DNA of 64,000 bases from Levilactobacillus yonginensis (GTDB taxonomy: Bacteria; Bacillota; Bacilli; Lactobacillales; Lactobacillaceae). The translations under genes were made by a program, and so were the position numbers. The DNA is taken from positions 1,488,001 through 1,552,000 of the forward strand of contig NZ_OZ061549.1 of NCBI RefSeq assembly GCF_964065165.1, written 5' to 3'. Numbering within the stretch: the first letter of the stretch is position 1; each line of letters opens with the position of its first letter. Positions 25,069-34,601 of the stretch are shown here, one piece after another. The notes under the pieces were generated by a model. That model saw only the letters and a list, made by a program, of their open reading frames with translations. It did not search any database and was not told the origin of the DNA.

Positions 25069-26589
25069 CTAGTTCAACAAACCGTGACTCTTCAAGTAAT
25101 CCCGCGCAACGGTCGCTGCCTTCTCATGCTTGACGGTTACCCGGTAATTCATTTTCTGCATGTCAGTTGTTGACACCTTACCCGCTAATTTGTTCAACGT
25201 CGTCTGAAGTTCCGGATGCTCTGTCAATAACTTTTCCGTCATCAACGGTGCTCCTTGATACGGTGGGAAGAACTGCTTATCATCCTTTAAGACCACCAGA
25301 TGGTACTCCTGAATCTCGGGATCAGTTGTATACCCATCGACCAAGTTAACCTTCCCGTTGGCAATGGCCTTGTAACGAATGGAAGGTTCCATCGTCTTAG
25401 CACTGGCGAATTTGAGATTGTAGGCCTTACTCAATCCAGGATAGCCGTCCTTCAGTTGATAGAAGTCCGGATCAAACCCAGCGTGAATCTTATCCTCAAC
25501 GGCAACTAAGTCAGAAACGGTCTTTAAGTTGTACTTCTTAGCAAATTGTTTCGTCACAGCCAAGTCGTACCCATTTTGGTACTTCATCGGCTTCAGGTAG
25601 GCCAACTGCTGTTGCGACTTGAGCGCTTGCTTCGCCACCCGGTAGGTGGTCGCCGGATTGTGACTCGCCGACTTCTGCCCTGTGACTAGCGACTCCAGGA
25701 CCGTCCCAGTAAATTCAGGATAAATATCAATGGACCCCGATTTCAAGGCCTTGTACAGGAAGCTGGTTCCACCGAAATTAGCCTTGGTGCTGACCTTCAT
25801 GTTTGGATGATCGTTCTCAATCAAGTCCTTGTACATGTTGATCAGAATTTCGGGCTCACTGCCCATCTTCCCAGCAATGGTAATGGTCGTTTCTGGTTTG
25901 ACCAGCTTACGATAGCCTGCGAAGCCCCCAATCAAGACCACCAACGTGGCTAAGACGATACCGACCTTTTTAAATGACAGCCGGCCCAACCAGTCGATCG
26001 CGGCACCAAAGACTAGCGCCAAAATGGCGGACAGTACGGCACCAATAATCAGTAATGCATTATTGTTGGTTTCAATTCCCAACAGAATGTAGGTCCCTAA
26101 ACCACCGGCACCAATCAGGGCAGCCAACGTCGCGGTCCCAATGATCATGACCATGGCGATGCGGATGCCCGAGATGATCATGGGCAAAGCTAATGGTAAT
26201 TCAATGCGAAATAATTTCATCCGGCGGGACAGGCCAAACGCCGTCGCCGCCTCCTCCAGGTTTGGATCAATCGTCGTTAACCCGGAATACGTATTTTGAA
26301 AGATGGGCATCACCGCGTAGATCACTAAGGCAATGATCGACGGAATCGTCCCGATCCCCACAATGGGAATCAAAATCCCCAACAATGCCAGACTGGGAAT
26401 CGTCTGCAAAACACTGGTGATCTGAAGCATCACGTTGGCCGACCGCTTATGAGTCATCAAGACGATGGCCAAGGGAATGGCAATGACCGCCGCAATCAGC
26501 AATGAAATCAGTGATAACCCAATATGCTGGCCAATGGCGTGAACGATGTCACCACCCTGGGTCTGCAAAATATGCATAATCTGTTGCAA
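25069..26589 (-). CDS. ABC transporter permease fused to substrate-binding domain (OpuB/OpuC, BilEB or EgtU type)
   Basis: 506 residues. Residues 1-210 are a BPD_transp_1 permease with EAATAFGLSRRMKLFRIELP as the EAA loop. A further helix (IVLATLVVLIGGFAGYRKL) leads to an OsmX-type binding domain (ITIAGKMGSEPEILINMYKDLIE through GLLN). This fused architecture and length match Listeria BilEB and the pneumococcal EgtU ergothioneine importer, once annotated as a choline/betaine transporter. Substrate cannot be decided here. Start TTG 26589 follows GGAGGCGGACTAGC, 1 nt after the ATPase gene stop, indicating tight coupling. Confidence 0.88.
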   Translation of the reverse strand: MQQIMHILQTQGGDIVHAIGQHIGLSLISLLIAAVIAIPLAIVLMTHKRSANVMLQITSVLQTIPSLALLGILIPIVGIGTIPSIIALVIYAVMPIFQNTYSGLTTIDPNLEEAATAFGLSRRMKLFRIELPLALPMIISGIRIAMVMIIGTATLAALIGAGGLGTYILLGIETNNNALLIIGAVLSAILALVFGAAIDWLGRLSFKKVGIVLATLVVLIGGFAGYRKLVKPETTITIAGKMGSEPEILINMYKDLIENDHPNMKVSTKANFGGTSFLYKALKSGSIDIYPEFTGTVLESLVTGQKSASHNPATTYRVAKQALKSQQQLAYLKPMKYQNGYDLAVTKQFAKKYNLKTVSDLVAVEDKIHAGFDPDFYQLKDGYPGLSKAYNLKFASAKTMEPSIRYKAIANGKVNLVDGYTTDPEIQEYHLVVLKDDKQFFPPYQGAPLMTEKLLTEHPELQTTLNKLAGKVSTTDMQKMNYRVTVKHEKAATVARDYLKSHGLLN

Positions 26590-26590
26590 G

Positions 26591-27523
26591 CTAGTCCGCC
26601 TCCTTCGTGGCTAAATAGTCCAATAGATCTGGCGTCGTCAGCGACTGTGAACCGGTCGGTGTCGCCACCACGACCGCACTAGTCGTTTGCAATGCTGCCG
26701 CCAACTCACGCACGAGTGCTGTTGCTGACAACGTTGCCGGCGTCGTGACCGGCGTCCCGTAACCCGCATCCAATAAAGCCTGAACGGTCACCATTCGAGA
26801 CGCGTGTTCATTCTCAAAAAAGCCGCGAACAAAGTCGTTGGCGGGATGTTGCATGATTTCTGTACTCGTTCCCACCTGTTGAATGTGCCCCAACCGCATC
26901 ACCGCAATGTGTTGGCCCAAACGCAACGCCTCGTGCATGTCATGTGTCACGAAGACAAAGGTCATGTCTAATTCATGATGAAGCCGGAGCACCAGGTCCT
27001 GTAACTGCTTTCTGGAGATAGGATCCAACGCACTAAACGGTTCATCCATCAAAACGACCTTGGGCTTAATTGCTAGTGCCCGAATGATACCGACCCGTTG
27101 CTGTTCCCCACCGGATAGTTCACTAGGCATCCGGGTCGCATACTTATCCGGATCCAAATCCACCTGCTGCAGGAGGGTGCGGGCTCGTTCAATGCGTTGC
27201 TTGCGGGGCCAACCCAGTGACTCTGCTTGAATGGCAATGTTATCTTGAATCGTTAAATTAGGAAATAGCGCAATATTTTGTAAGACGTAACCCATCTGTA
27301 AACGCAACTGAGTCAGGTCATAGTCGATCAACCGTTTACCATCGAAATAAATGTTCCCCTCAGTGGGAGCAATCAAGCGATTAAGCATCTTGAGGGTGGT
27401 CGTCTTCCCACTCCCACTGGGACCAACCAACACAAAAAAATCCCCCGTCGGAATGGTCAAGTTTAGATCATTGATGGCTTGGTTCCCGCTATAACGCTTG
27501 CTAACGTTCTTAAATTCTATCAT
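26591..27523 (-). CDS. ABC transporter ATP-binding protein (quaternary amine uptake family)
   Basis: 310-residue ATPase with Walker A GPSGSGKTTT, Q-loop YVLQNIALFPNLT, signature LSGGEQQRVG, Walker B VVLMDEPFSALDP and switch His in FVTHDMHEAL. The C-terminal extension after residue 240 (VTVQALLDAGYGTP through LATKEAD) is in the place of the CBS module of OpuCA proteins but is short and degenerate. First gene of the operon with the permease-binding fusion. The ATG follows GGAGGTCAAC. Confidence 0.92.
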   Translation of the reverse strand: MIEFKNVSKRYSGNQAINDLNLTIPTGDFFVLVGPSGSGKTTTLKMLNRLIAPTEGNIYFDGKRLIDYDLTQLRLQMGYVLQNIALFPNLTIQDNIAIQAESLGWPRKQRIERARTLLQQVDLDPDKYATRMPSELSGGEQQRVGIIRALAIKPKVVLMDEPFSALDPISRKQLQDLVLRLHHELDMTFVFVTHDMHEALRLGQHIAVMRLGHIQQVGTSTEIMQHPANDFVRGFFENEHASRMVTVQALLDAGYGTPVTTPATLSATALVRELAAALQTTSAVVVATPTGSQSLTTPDLLDYLATKEAD

Positions 27524-27824
27524 GTTGACCTCCGACCAATAATTTTTGAGACAAACTCACGGACTCATCTGCCGCTCAAGCAGTTAGAGCAAATCCTTAA
27601 ACTCGCTGGACTATCTGCGGATCGACGCCTTTAAATTCACGCCAACCGAAATTTCTACCGTCTATGCATAGGGTCAATTATACAAACATTCATCTCATAA
27701 CCGAAGCAAACGGCTTGTAAAGTTTTCTCAGCAACATTGTCTACTTTACACGCCGAACTAGCGACTGTTAATATTAAAACGAAAGAGTTTTAGCCCCGAA
27801 AACTTAGAAAACAAGGTGTTCTTC

Positions 27825-28238
27825 ATGTCAGACGAAATTGATCTTGCCATTATCAAAGAACTTAACCGTGACAGCCGCATCAAGGTCAGCCATCTGGCCC
27901 AACTGGTTCACCTGACAGCTCCGGCAGTTGCTGCTCGAATCCAACGGCTAGAAGAAATGGGAGTCATCACCAAATACACGATTGAAGTCGACCTCGACAA
28001 GGTGGGCTTGCCCCGCCAAGTCTTCATCCAGGTTGCTGTCCAGGCTCAGAAACAATCGGCCTACCTGGCCTTCATCAAGACCCACCACAACGACTTCCGT
28101 CACCACTACCGCACGACCGGTAAGTTTGACTATCTCTTAGAGGGGGCCTTTCTCGACCGACACGTGTTGAACGACTTTCTTGTCCAGCTCAACCAGTTTG
28201 CGACCTACCAAGTCATTGACGTGATCGACGACATTTAG
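27825..28238 (+). CDS. Lrp/AsnC-family transcriptional regulator
   Basis: 137 residues: N-terminal helix-turn-helix (DLAIIKELNRDSRIKVSHLAQLVHLTAPAVAARIQRLEEMGVI) and a C-terminal RAM-like ligand domain. Start ATG 27825 is preceded by AAGGTG; the GTG at 27816 lies within it. Divergent from the ABC transporter and upstream of an M20 peptidase, it may sense an amino acid and control either. The 300-bp gap before it has no other feature. Confidence 0.88.
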   Translation: MSDEIDLAIIKELNRDSRIKVSHLAQLVHLTAPAVAARIQRLEEMGVITKYTIEVDLDKVGLPRQVFIQVAVQAQKQSAYLAFIKTHHNDFRHHYRTTGKFDYLLEGAFLDRHVLNDFLVQLNQFATYQVIDVIDDI

Positions 28239-28357
28239 CTACTTAGATTCTTGACCCCTTCCAGGAAAAGTGCTGTAATCAAAATGTACACAACTGTTTC
28301 TTTCCTTAATAAGTTATAGTATCCAGAATAAATTTCAAATCTAAGGTGGTAGACAAC

Positions 28358-29593
28358 ATGGATGAAGTAGTCCAAGCATTAAGCGATATCATTAAATTAA
28401 ACACGGTCAACGGCCACGAAAAACTGGTCGCTGATTATCTAGCAGATTTACTGAAACAACACGGCATTGACAGTCGCACTTACGCTTACGAACCTGACCG
28501 GGTCAGCCTGGTCGCCGAAATTGGTGATGGTAACGGCCCCGTCGTCGGGTTCGACGGTCACGAAGACATTGTCGCCCTGGGTGACGCGGCCAAGTGGCAA
28601 GTTGACGCGCTGTCCGCCACCATCAAGGACAATATGATGATTGGCCGGGGAACGTCCGACATGAAATCCGGTTTGATGGCCGGGGTCTTCGCCATGATTC
28701 ATTTGAAAGAACAAAACGTGCCCCTTCACGGAACGTTCCGGTTAATGGCCACGGTTGGTGAGGAATACGGCCAATATGGCGCCAAGCAGTTATCTGAAGA
28801 GGGCTTTGCCCAAGACCTCGACACACTAATTGTCGGTGAACCTAGCGGGGTCAACAAGCAATTGCTACTCCAAAAGCAGATTCAATTTATGCTACAAATC
28901 AATGAAGCTGGCGCTAAAAAGCTCTTAGACGCCAACCAAACCGGTGAACAACACTTTATTGAATTGGCTCATAAGGGATCTCTGACCTACACCGTTCACT
29001 CCAAAGGGGTGGCCGCCCACAGTTCCATGCCTGAGATCGGTAAGAACGCGATTACACCACTGATGGCTTTCTACCAAAAGGAAGAGGATTACTTTGCCTC
29101 CATCAAGGACTACCGCAACCCCGTCTTAGGTGCAATTACGCCAGTCGTTACCATGGTTAAGGGCGGCGAACAGATCAACACGGTTCCCGCCACCGCTGAT
29201 CTCTCTGTCAAGATTCGGACCATCCCTGAACTTCCTAACGCTGACATCACGGTTGCTATCAAGGCCATCATCGCTGATTTAAACGCTACCGGTGCTGACT
29301 TAACGTTGGAAATACACAGCGACTTACGGCCAATGCACACCATGGAAGACACGCCACTGGTTCAGGCTGCCAAGGAAATTGGGAGCACTGAACTGCAACA
29401 GGCTTTGCCATTGATTGGCGTTCCTGGTGGCACCGATGCCTCTTCATTCCTGGCAGCCAACCCCGATATCGACGTCATTGTCTTTGGACCGGGTAACATC
29501 ACGGCGCACCAGGTCAATGAATACGTCGACCTCGACATGTACCACCGGTTCATCACCATCTACGAAAAACTCGTCACGAAACTGTTGAAATAG
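28358..29593 (+). CDS. M20-family metallopeptidase (ArgE/DapE-like)
   Basis: 411-residue zinc amidohydrolase/peptidase of the ArgE/DapE/CPG2 family. Metal and catalytic residues are seen in GFDGHEDIVA, GRGTSDMKSGLMAG, VGEEYGQYGAK, and near the C-terminus GGTDASSF and FGPGN. The dimerisation insert follows AAHSSMPEIGKNAI. It would cleave an N-acyl amino acid or a dipeptide; DapE activity is often assigned to this LAB family but is not proven by sequence. Start ATG 28358 follows AAGGTGG; the GTG 12 bases earlier overlaps that site. Confidence 0.87.
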   Translation: MDEVVQALSDIIKLNTVNGHEKLVADYLADLLKQHGIDSRTYAYEPDRVSLVAEIGDGNGPVVGFDGHEDIVALGDAAKWQVDALSATIKDNMMIGRGTSDMKSGLMAGVFAMIHLKEQNVPLHGTFRLMATVGEEYGQYGAKQLSEEGFAQDLDTLIVGEPSGVNKQLLLQKQIQFMLQINEAGAKKLLDANQTGEQHFIELAHKGSLTYTVHSKGVAAHSSMPEIGKNAITPLMAFYQKEEDYFASIKDYRNPVLGAITPVVTMVKGGEQINTVPATADLSVKIRTIPELPNADITVAIKAIIADLNATGADLTLEIHSDLRPMHTMEDTPLVQAAKEIGSTELQQALPLIGVPGGTDASSFLAANPDIDVIVFGPGNITAHQVNEYVDLDMYHRFITIYEKLVTKLLK

Positions 29594-29600
29594 TTTCAGC

Positions 29601-29757
29601 GATGGCCGCCTTACCGGCCACCGCGGATGGGCTGGAACGGTGCCGACACAACTTTAAGCCTCGAAAACCACGAGTCTTAAAGCTTGGTCTTCTTCTAAGC
29701 CGTAAACGGCTAAGAAGAACGAGGCGCCTGAGCCCATCCGCGGTGACCTCACGGCTA
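29601..29757 (-). repeat. Cloverleaf intergenic repeat, type 2, copy H
   Basis: Arms ACCGCGGATGGGCT (29620-29633) and AGCCCATCCGCGGT (29731-29744) are perfectly complementary. Two internal hairpins: ACTTTAAGCCTCG/CGAGTCTTAAAG and TTCTTAGCCG/CGGCTAAGAA. The GGACCGC hairpin of type 1 is missing. The same design occurs in copy M. Confidence 0.8.
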
Positions 29758-29805
29758 ATATAGAGAACACTTATTCAACAGTTCATTAACCATTCCTATA
29801 ACAGT

Positions 29806-29984
29806 TGGCCGTACCCCGGCGACCAGTGCGACCAGTGATTCCGCTAGCGGTGGGGACGCTCCAGACTGAGAAGCGGCCTTCCGCCTCGATTTAGAACCGC
29901 TAAAGACCAGCGTCAAAATCAACTGTGGTAAGCCACCAGTTAACACCATTGGCACTGCTAGCTTCATCCCTGGTCCCCTACGAC
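29806..29984 (-). repeat. Cloverleaf intergenic repeat, copy I (degenerate)
   Basis: Recognisable by GCGGTGGGGACGCT, the CTCGATTTAGAACC region and CCACCAGTTAACACCATTGG. End arms only partly pair, so it is probably an old copy. Copies H, I and J fill the 29594-30350 gap. Confidence 0.6.
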
Positions 29985-30130
29985 AAAAGTATGGGATTAC
30001 GTGATTTGGGCATTGACCTTCTACAAAATACCCGCTTAAATTTGTAACAAAATAGTCGTTTCATTTCGCCGAGGGTATCAGTCCAGCTCTGACGAAAACA
30101 ACTAAAATAAGTTGCCAATTAACCACCAAT

Positions 30131-30320
30131 GTAGCCGTAGGTTGCCAGGGCAGGTGTCAGCAGTGAAAGTGGCGTTAGCTCGGTGGTTTCCCGAGGTTAC
30201 GCCACGGGACGAGCTTGGAAACGCGCGTACTTTGCGTGGTTTCAAGTCGAGCCTGAGGACCGCTTCTCAGGCCGAAGGCGGTCCCCACAGCTGGCGCCGG
30301 CCCTGGCAACCGGAGGCGGC
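30131..30320 (+). repeat. Cloverleaf intergenic repeat, copy J (near consensus)
   Basis: Arms GGTTGCCAGGGC and GCCCTGGCAACC pair perfectly. Hairpins: GTGGCGTTAGCTCGG/CCGAGGTTACGCCAC, GAGCTTGGAAAC/GTTTCAAGTC and GGACCGCTT/AAGGCGGTCC. Conserved CCCCACAGC before the right arm. Confidence 0.88.
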
Positions 30321-30353
30321 AATCAGCGAGTAACACAATAACCAAACAAAAAG

Positions 30354-30388
30354 AAAAGGATCACGGCAAAATTGCCGTGATCCTTTTT
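30354..30388 (-). terminator. Terminator of the WxL locus
   Basis: AAAGGATCACGGCA/TGCCGTGATCCTTT hairpin with A and T runs on both sides, 60 bp beyond the last WxL gene. Confidence 0.9.
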
Positions 30389-30447
30389 GACCATTCAGTG
30401 AGATGCAATTCAGAATACCTTCTGGCATTTACCACTGGCAATAACGA

Positions 30448-32601
30448 CTAACTAGGTGCGTCCAACAACGTCCAAGTAATGGTTCCTTGGTAGTCACCAG
30501 CTGCGGCGCCACCATTCAGTTCCAGTAGGACCCCGGTATCCGGTGTCCAGGTCTTGGCGACGTTGAACATCCCATCATCAACGGAGTCATCCGTAGTGTG
30601 AGTCAGGACCGGCGTCGGTGTCTCGCCAAGTGAGATCACCCGGAAATCGTCGACGTAGACTGGCTGCCCTGACATTACCGTTCCATCACTGGTGGTAAAC
30701 GGCGATGCCTGTGCAACTAACGTCCACTGCTCACCAGTTCCACGGGTGTCTGAGATAGCAAGTTGCCAGTCACCCTGACGTTTGACGAACTGGGTCTTCC
30801 CCGTCAGCTTGCTAGCCGCAAACGTTTCGTTCGACGACACAGCTGCAAACTTCAATTCTCCAGCCACCGTGATAGGTACGACCACTGTTTGTGAGGTATC
30901 TCCTAGGAATGACTTTGCCACTAACCGAAGTCGGTTAGTCCCGGCCTGTAGCTGTTTGCCCGCCAACGGGATTTTAAAGGTTCCGTCCTTCTCGACCGTC
31001 ACCGTGCTCAACTGCTTACCATTTAGAACTGGGCGAACCATGACCTTAGGCGATGTCGGTGTGTTGGAAACAACGTCCACCCGCCCTTTGACCGTGGTAC
31101 CTTCGCCCTTATTCAGACTAGTAGCGTGGTTGCTGGTTACCGTCAGCTCAAGGTGTGCGTTCGGGTTGATGATAAATTGGGGGGTATCTGCCGAACTGAT
31201 TCGGGCTGAAGAGGTAAACGACCCACTTGCTGCCGGCACAACCTTAGTTTCTTTAACGGTATCCGCCCGCCCCACTAATTTAATAGTCGCGTGCGCATTA
31301 CTCTGACTCAGGCTCTCTGCCAACCGAATACCCAGCTTGCCATCCTGAATGCTGTCCAACGGAATCTTCTGCGTTGCCCCGTGACTGTAAGTCACTTCGG
31401 CGGACTCATAGGTGATACCCGTTGGCAGATCAATGTTCGTCTGAATGTCCGACCAAGGTTGCTGACCATCCTGATAATCAAGGTGATAGTCCACTTGTAG
31501 CTTATCATTACTGAGAACCTGACTATCCGTGGTCAGTTCCCGTTTCCGTTTAACGTCCGTGATTTCACCAGAAGTGTTAACCACGATTAACCCCGGGATG
31601 TTTTCAAAGACAACCATATTGTTCTCGTACCGGTCGGTCGTCGTTGCGGTAACCCCCCAACGTACCCGATTACTCCGCTGCGGATCAATCTTTTTGGTGT
31701 CAATGTGAACCGTCTGGCTCTTCCCAGGAAGCTTGGCTTCCGTCACGGGATTCTTGTCATCAAAAACATAAGTCATGTTCTCGGCCTTAGCATCCCACTT
31801 CAACGTGAGATGGTGCCAGCTACCATTCGACAAGAAATCCGGACGATTAGTATTGGTAATTAACCCCTGATGAATCAACTGGTAGTGGTAATCCTTTTTG
31901 CTAAAGAGGCCGCCCCAGAAGCCATAGTCCGTCACGAGCTGATCGTACGAAGAAGCCTGCGCGGGATAATTCGAAGCAATGTGGACCCCAGCCATCCCAA
32001 CGTCAAATGAGTTAGCATTGCCAGGGGCTTTACTACCCGTTACCCCGTTATACTGCGTGTCAAATTCCAGTGCCCAACTATTCTGAATTGCAGTCGCCGC
32101 AATTCCACTTTTAGTTGACTGGGATTTGTTATTATCAACACCCCAGACACCTAACGTTTCACCAGGCAGTGACTTCTTTTTTACAGAAGACTGAGACATC
32201 GCCGCCAAATTACGTGAATCATTTTGCAGAACAAACGCCATGCCCTCACCGGCTAAGTTTCCCCGGTTACCCAGGTACAGCCACACGGACAGCCGTTGAT
32301 CCTTCTTCAGATTCCAGTAACCAGAATTCGTGGACCAGATTGATCCAAACTGATTCTTGCCGTTCGTTAAGACAGCGACTTGTGTTCCTGGTGAAGCAGG
32401 ATTCTCGCCGTTCACAATGGTCGCCGAGCTCTTATTAGTCGTGTCCGTTGTTAAGAACGGGTTTGTCTTGCTGATTAAAATTCCTTGCGGCGCTGTTGCC
32501 AACGCCTGCTGGTTATCATTATCAGCACGGGCTGTGATCACACTACCCCCAAGACAAACGGCTAGTAGAATCAAGCCAGCGCTCAACCACCGTTTGAACA
32601 A
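30448..32601 (-). CDS. WxL-domain surface protein with L-type lectin-like domain
   Basis: 717 residues. A signal peptide (LSAGLILLAVCLGGSVITARA) is followed by a legume-lectin-like domain of about 290 residues (FGSIWSTNSGYWNLKKDQRLSVWLYLG.., WALEFDTQYNG, WHHLTLKWD). Then come Ig-like/adhesive beta repeats and a C-terminal WxL domain with its two motifs (WTLVAQ and the final ITWTLLDAPS). WxL domains hold proteins non-covalently on the peptidoglycan; the lectin part suggests glycan binding. Start is TTG 32601 with GGAGG 8 nt before. Last gene of the WxL cluster. Confidence 0.87.
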   Translation of the reverse strand: MFKRWLSAGLILLAVCLGGSVITARADNDNQQALATAPQGILISKTNPFLTTDTTNKSSATIVNGENPASPGTQVAVLTNGKNQFGSIWSTNSGYWNLKKDQRLSVWLYLGNRGNLAGEGMAFVLQNDSRNLAAMSQSSVKKKSLPGETLGVWGVDNNKSQSTKSGIAATAIQNSWALEFDTQYNGVTGSKAPGNANSFDVGMAGVHIASNYPAQASSYDQLVTDYGFWGGLFSKKDYHYQLIHQGLITNTNRPDFLSNGSWHHLTLKWDAKAENMTYVFDDKNPVTEAKLPGKSQTVHIDTKKIDPQRSNRVRWGVTATTTDRYENNMVVFENIPGLIVVNTSGEITDVKRKRELTTDSQVLSNDKLQVDYHLDYQDGQQPWSDIQTNIDLPTGITYESAEVTYSHGATQKIPLDSIQDGKLGIRLAESLSQSNAHATIKLVGRADTVKETKVVPAASGSFTSSARISSADTPQFIINPNAHLELTVTSNHATSLNKGEGTTVKGRVDVVSNTPTSPKVMVRPVLNGKQLSTVTVEKDGTFKIPLAGKQLQAGTNRLRLVAKSFLGDTSQTVVVPITVAGELKFAAVSSNETFAASKLTGKTQFVKRQGDWQLAISDTRGTGEQWTLVAQASPFTTSDGTVMSGQPVYVDDFRVISLGETPTPVLTHTTDDSVDDGMFNVAKTWTPDTGVLLELNGGAAAGDYQGTITWTLLDAPS

Positions 32602-32613
32602 CTTTCATCCCTC

Positions 32614-33645
32614 CTATTTTGCTGATTTTTCCCGACGATTACGATAGAGCAGGTAGCCAATGATGGCTAACAACATCGCAATCAGTAACCCTAACAAAGC
32701 GTAAAGCCAGTAGTTTGGCTGCTTAGCCGGTGTCAAAACCGTCTTATTCAAACGCCGCACCGTCTTATTCGCAATGGTAAAGTTACGCGTGAACTGCCAA
32801 TTCTGTCCGTCCGCCTTGGCCGCTAAGTGAAGCGTGTACCGACCAGCTGGAAGGTTCTGGTTCCCCCACGGAATGCCGAAATTAAAGTTACTATTCGGCG
32901 CCATTCCCAGGTTAGCTTGTTGTTGCCGAATCAAGGTTTGGTTGGAAGCCACTTTGGTAACGCGCGCATTAACCGTGAGTTTCTGCATGATACCGGGTTG
33001 GGGGTTTTGCAAATTAGCCGTAATAAAATTGCGTCGGTTGATTTGTACCGCTTGAATCTGGTGTAGCTGCATGTCTGGCACCACTGTCAGTGGACTCTCC
33101 CGAAGGCGAATCCCAATGGCGTACGCAAATGCGTTATTGAGCAAGATTTTCGCCGCGGACTTCTTATGCGTCTTTGACGGCACTTGTTCAACGTAGACCC
33201 CACCAAGAATAATGCCCCGCAGCCTTTTTGCAGGCATGGTGTAGGTGAGATACACCCGTTTCTGAGTATTTGCCGGAACCGTAACCTTCTGATTCGACCC
33301 CTTAGTGAAGATGTCCTTAGTGCCCACCTTCAGTGAGGGATCTAACTTAGGTTTCAACTGACTGTAGTCGATCACCCCGTTATCGTTGGTGACCGCTTGA
33401 TTCACACTGACCAGGTACTGCTGGCTGCTATTACTAGTGTTATTGATCAGAACTGCCAAACGTTGATGTTCTTTCGGCTTAACCCGTAAGGCAAAGTAAT
33501 TGGCTTGCGGGTCATCCTGATTGCTTGGCAAAATTGCTCTGACGGAATAGCCCACACTGTCGGCAGCGACCGTTGGTAATTTCCAGGCCAACACTAAAAG
33601 TGCTAACCCAATCGCGAGCAAAAGTTTCAGTCCTCGTTTCATCAT
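32614..33645 (-). CDS. DUF916/DUF3324 WxL-associated membrane-anchored protein (CscA-like)
   Basis: 343 residues: signal peptide (LKLLLAIGLALLVLAWKLPTVAA), the WxL peptidoglycan-binding domain DUF916 (YFALRVKPKEHQRLAVLINNTS) followed by a DUF3324-type domain (ILLNNAFAYAIGIRLRE..). A C-terminal transmembrane helix (YWLYALLGLLIAMLLAIIGYLLY) ends with RNRREKSAK. Partner of WxL proteins in the csc-type gene clusters of lactobacilli and enterococci. 12 bp before the lectin WxL gene, so one operon. ATG 33645 follows GGGGGAGTCAGTG. Confidence 0.9.
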   Translation of the reverse strand: MMKRGLKLLLAIGLALLVLAWKLPTVAADSVGYSVRAILPSNQDDPQANYFALRVKPKEHQRLAVLINNTSNSSQQYLVSVNQAVTNDNGVIDYSQLKPKLDPSLKVGTKDIFTKGSNQKVTVPANTQKRVYLTYTMPAKRLRGIILGGVYVEQVPSKTHKKSAAKILLNNAFAYAIGIRLRESPLTVVPDMQLHQIQAVQINRRNFITANLQNPQPGIMQKLTVNARVTKVASNQTLIRQQQANLGMAPNSNFNFGIPWGNQNLPAGRYTLHLAAKADGQNWQFTRNFTIANKTVRRLNKTVLTPAKQPNYWLYALLGLLIAMLLAIIGYLLYRNRREKSAK

Positions 33646-33708
33646 CACTGACTCCCCCCATCAGTCGTCAGGAAAATTAACGCCATCCTCACTGAATAAT
33701 TGCTGCAC

Positions 33709-34368
33709 CTACTGTGGTGTGTCGCTTAACTGCCAGGTCATCGTCGAGGTGTAAACACCACCCAATTGCCCAGCTGGAACGGCTAAGTTAACGTTAGCGA
33801 GACCATATTCGGCGGACCAAACACCTAAGCCACCCTTAGCAGCAGCAGAGAAGACGATTTGATTCGTCCCGGTGCCGTTCAAAGAGGTGCTAGCCCCAGC
33901 CGTTGGTGCAGTCGAAGGGTTGCCGGTGTTAGCGGCTGCGACGTCAGGTTCTCCCAAAGACAGAACCGCGCCGCCCAAGCTGTCCCCCGCTGCGTCCGTA
34001 AATGGTGTGTTCTTCAATTGAACGCTCCACCCACTTGGTAACCCAGGGTTGGAAACTTGAACGGGATTGTCTGCCGTTAAGGCTGTGTAACTCCCATTAG
34101 TCTTACTGTTAGGCGTTACATTGGTGCCAAAACCGATGTTCGGTGCAGAATCGAGAGAAATCGCTGCGGTGGGACTCGTATCAAACTCGGCCGTAGTGGT
34201 CGTGGTCTGAGAGGTTGGTCCCACTGAACTACTAGAACTGCTACTTGCACTAGTTGATGTGGTGTCGGTCGTTTCTGCGGCAGCTGGTACTGCTGCAACA
34301 AATCCGGCGCCTAATCCTAATACAGCTAGGCTACTCAGCAGAGAAATCTTTAATCTGCGAGTCATCAT
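33709..34368 (-). CDS. Small WxL-domain surface protein
   Basis: 219 residues: signal peptide (LLSSLAVLGLGAGFVAAVPAAA), a Ser/Thr-rich linker (TTDTTSTSASSSSSSS), then a stand-alone WxL domain beginning at SLDSAPNIGFG and ending MTWQLSDTPQ. Typical CscB-type secreted WxL protein. First of three clustered genes with the DUF916 protein and the lectin WxL protein; no LPXTG (CscD-like) gene is present. ATG 34368 follows GAGGAGTGAGT. Confidence 0.9.
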   Translation of the reverse strand: MMTRRLKISLLSSLAVLGLGAGFVAAVPAAAETTDTTSTSASSSSSSSVGPTSQTTTTTAEFDTSPTAAISLDSAPNIGFGTNVTPNSKTNGSYTALTADNPVQVSNPGLPSGWSVQLKNTPFTDAAGDSLGGAVLSLGEPDVAAANTGNPSTAPTAGASTSLNGTGTNQIVFSAAAKGGLGVWSAEYGLANVNLAVPAGQLGGVYTSTMTWQLSDTPQ

Positions 34369-34601
34369 ACTCACTCCTCTAAAATAATATCGTGATTACC
34401 AGTTTTAGAGTAAACGAGTAGCTCCGGTAATGGTTGAACCACCCGCTAGTGACTTTCCTAACTTGTTCCATGCCGACCACTTTGTCCGCCGACTGTCTGA
34501 CCGAATAAACCATTTCTATCTCCGACGCTTGATTCAATGAAGATAATAACTTGTCCAAAATAAAAAGGCCAGCTTTTCGCTAGTCTTTCGTATCGACACA
34601 T

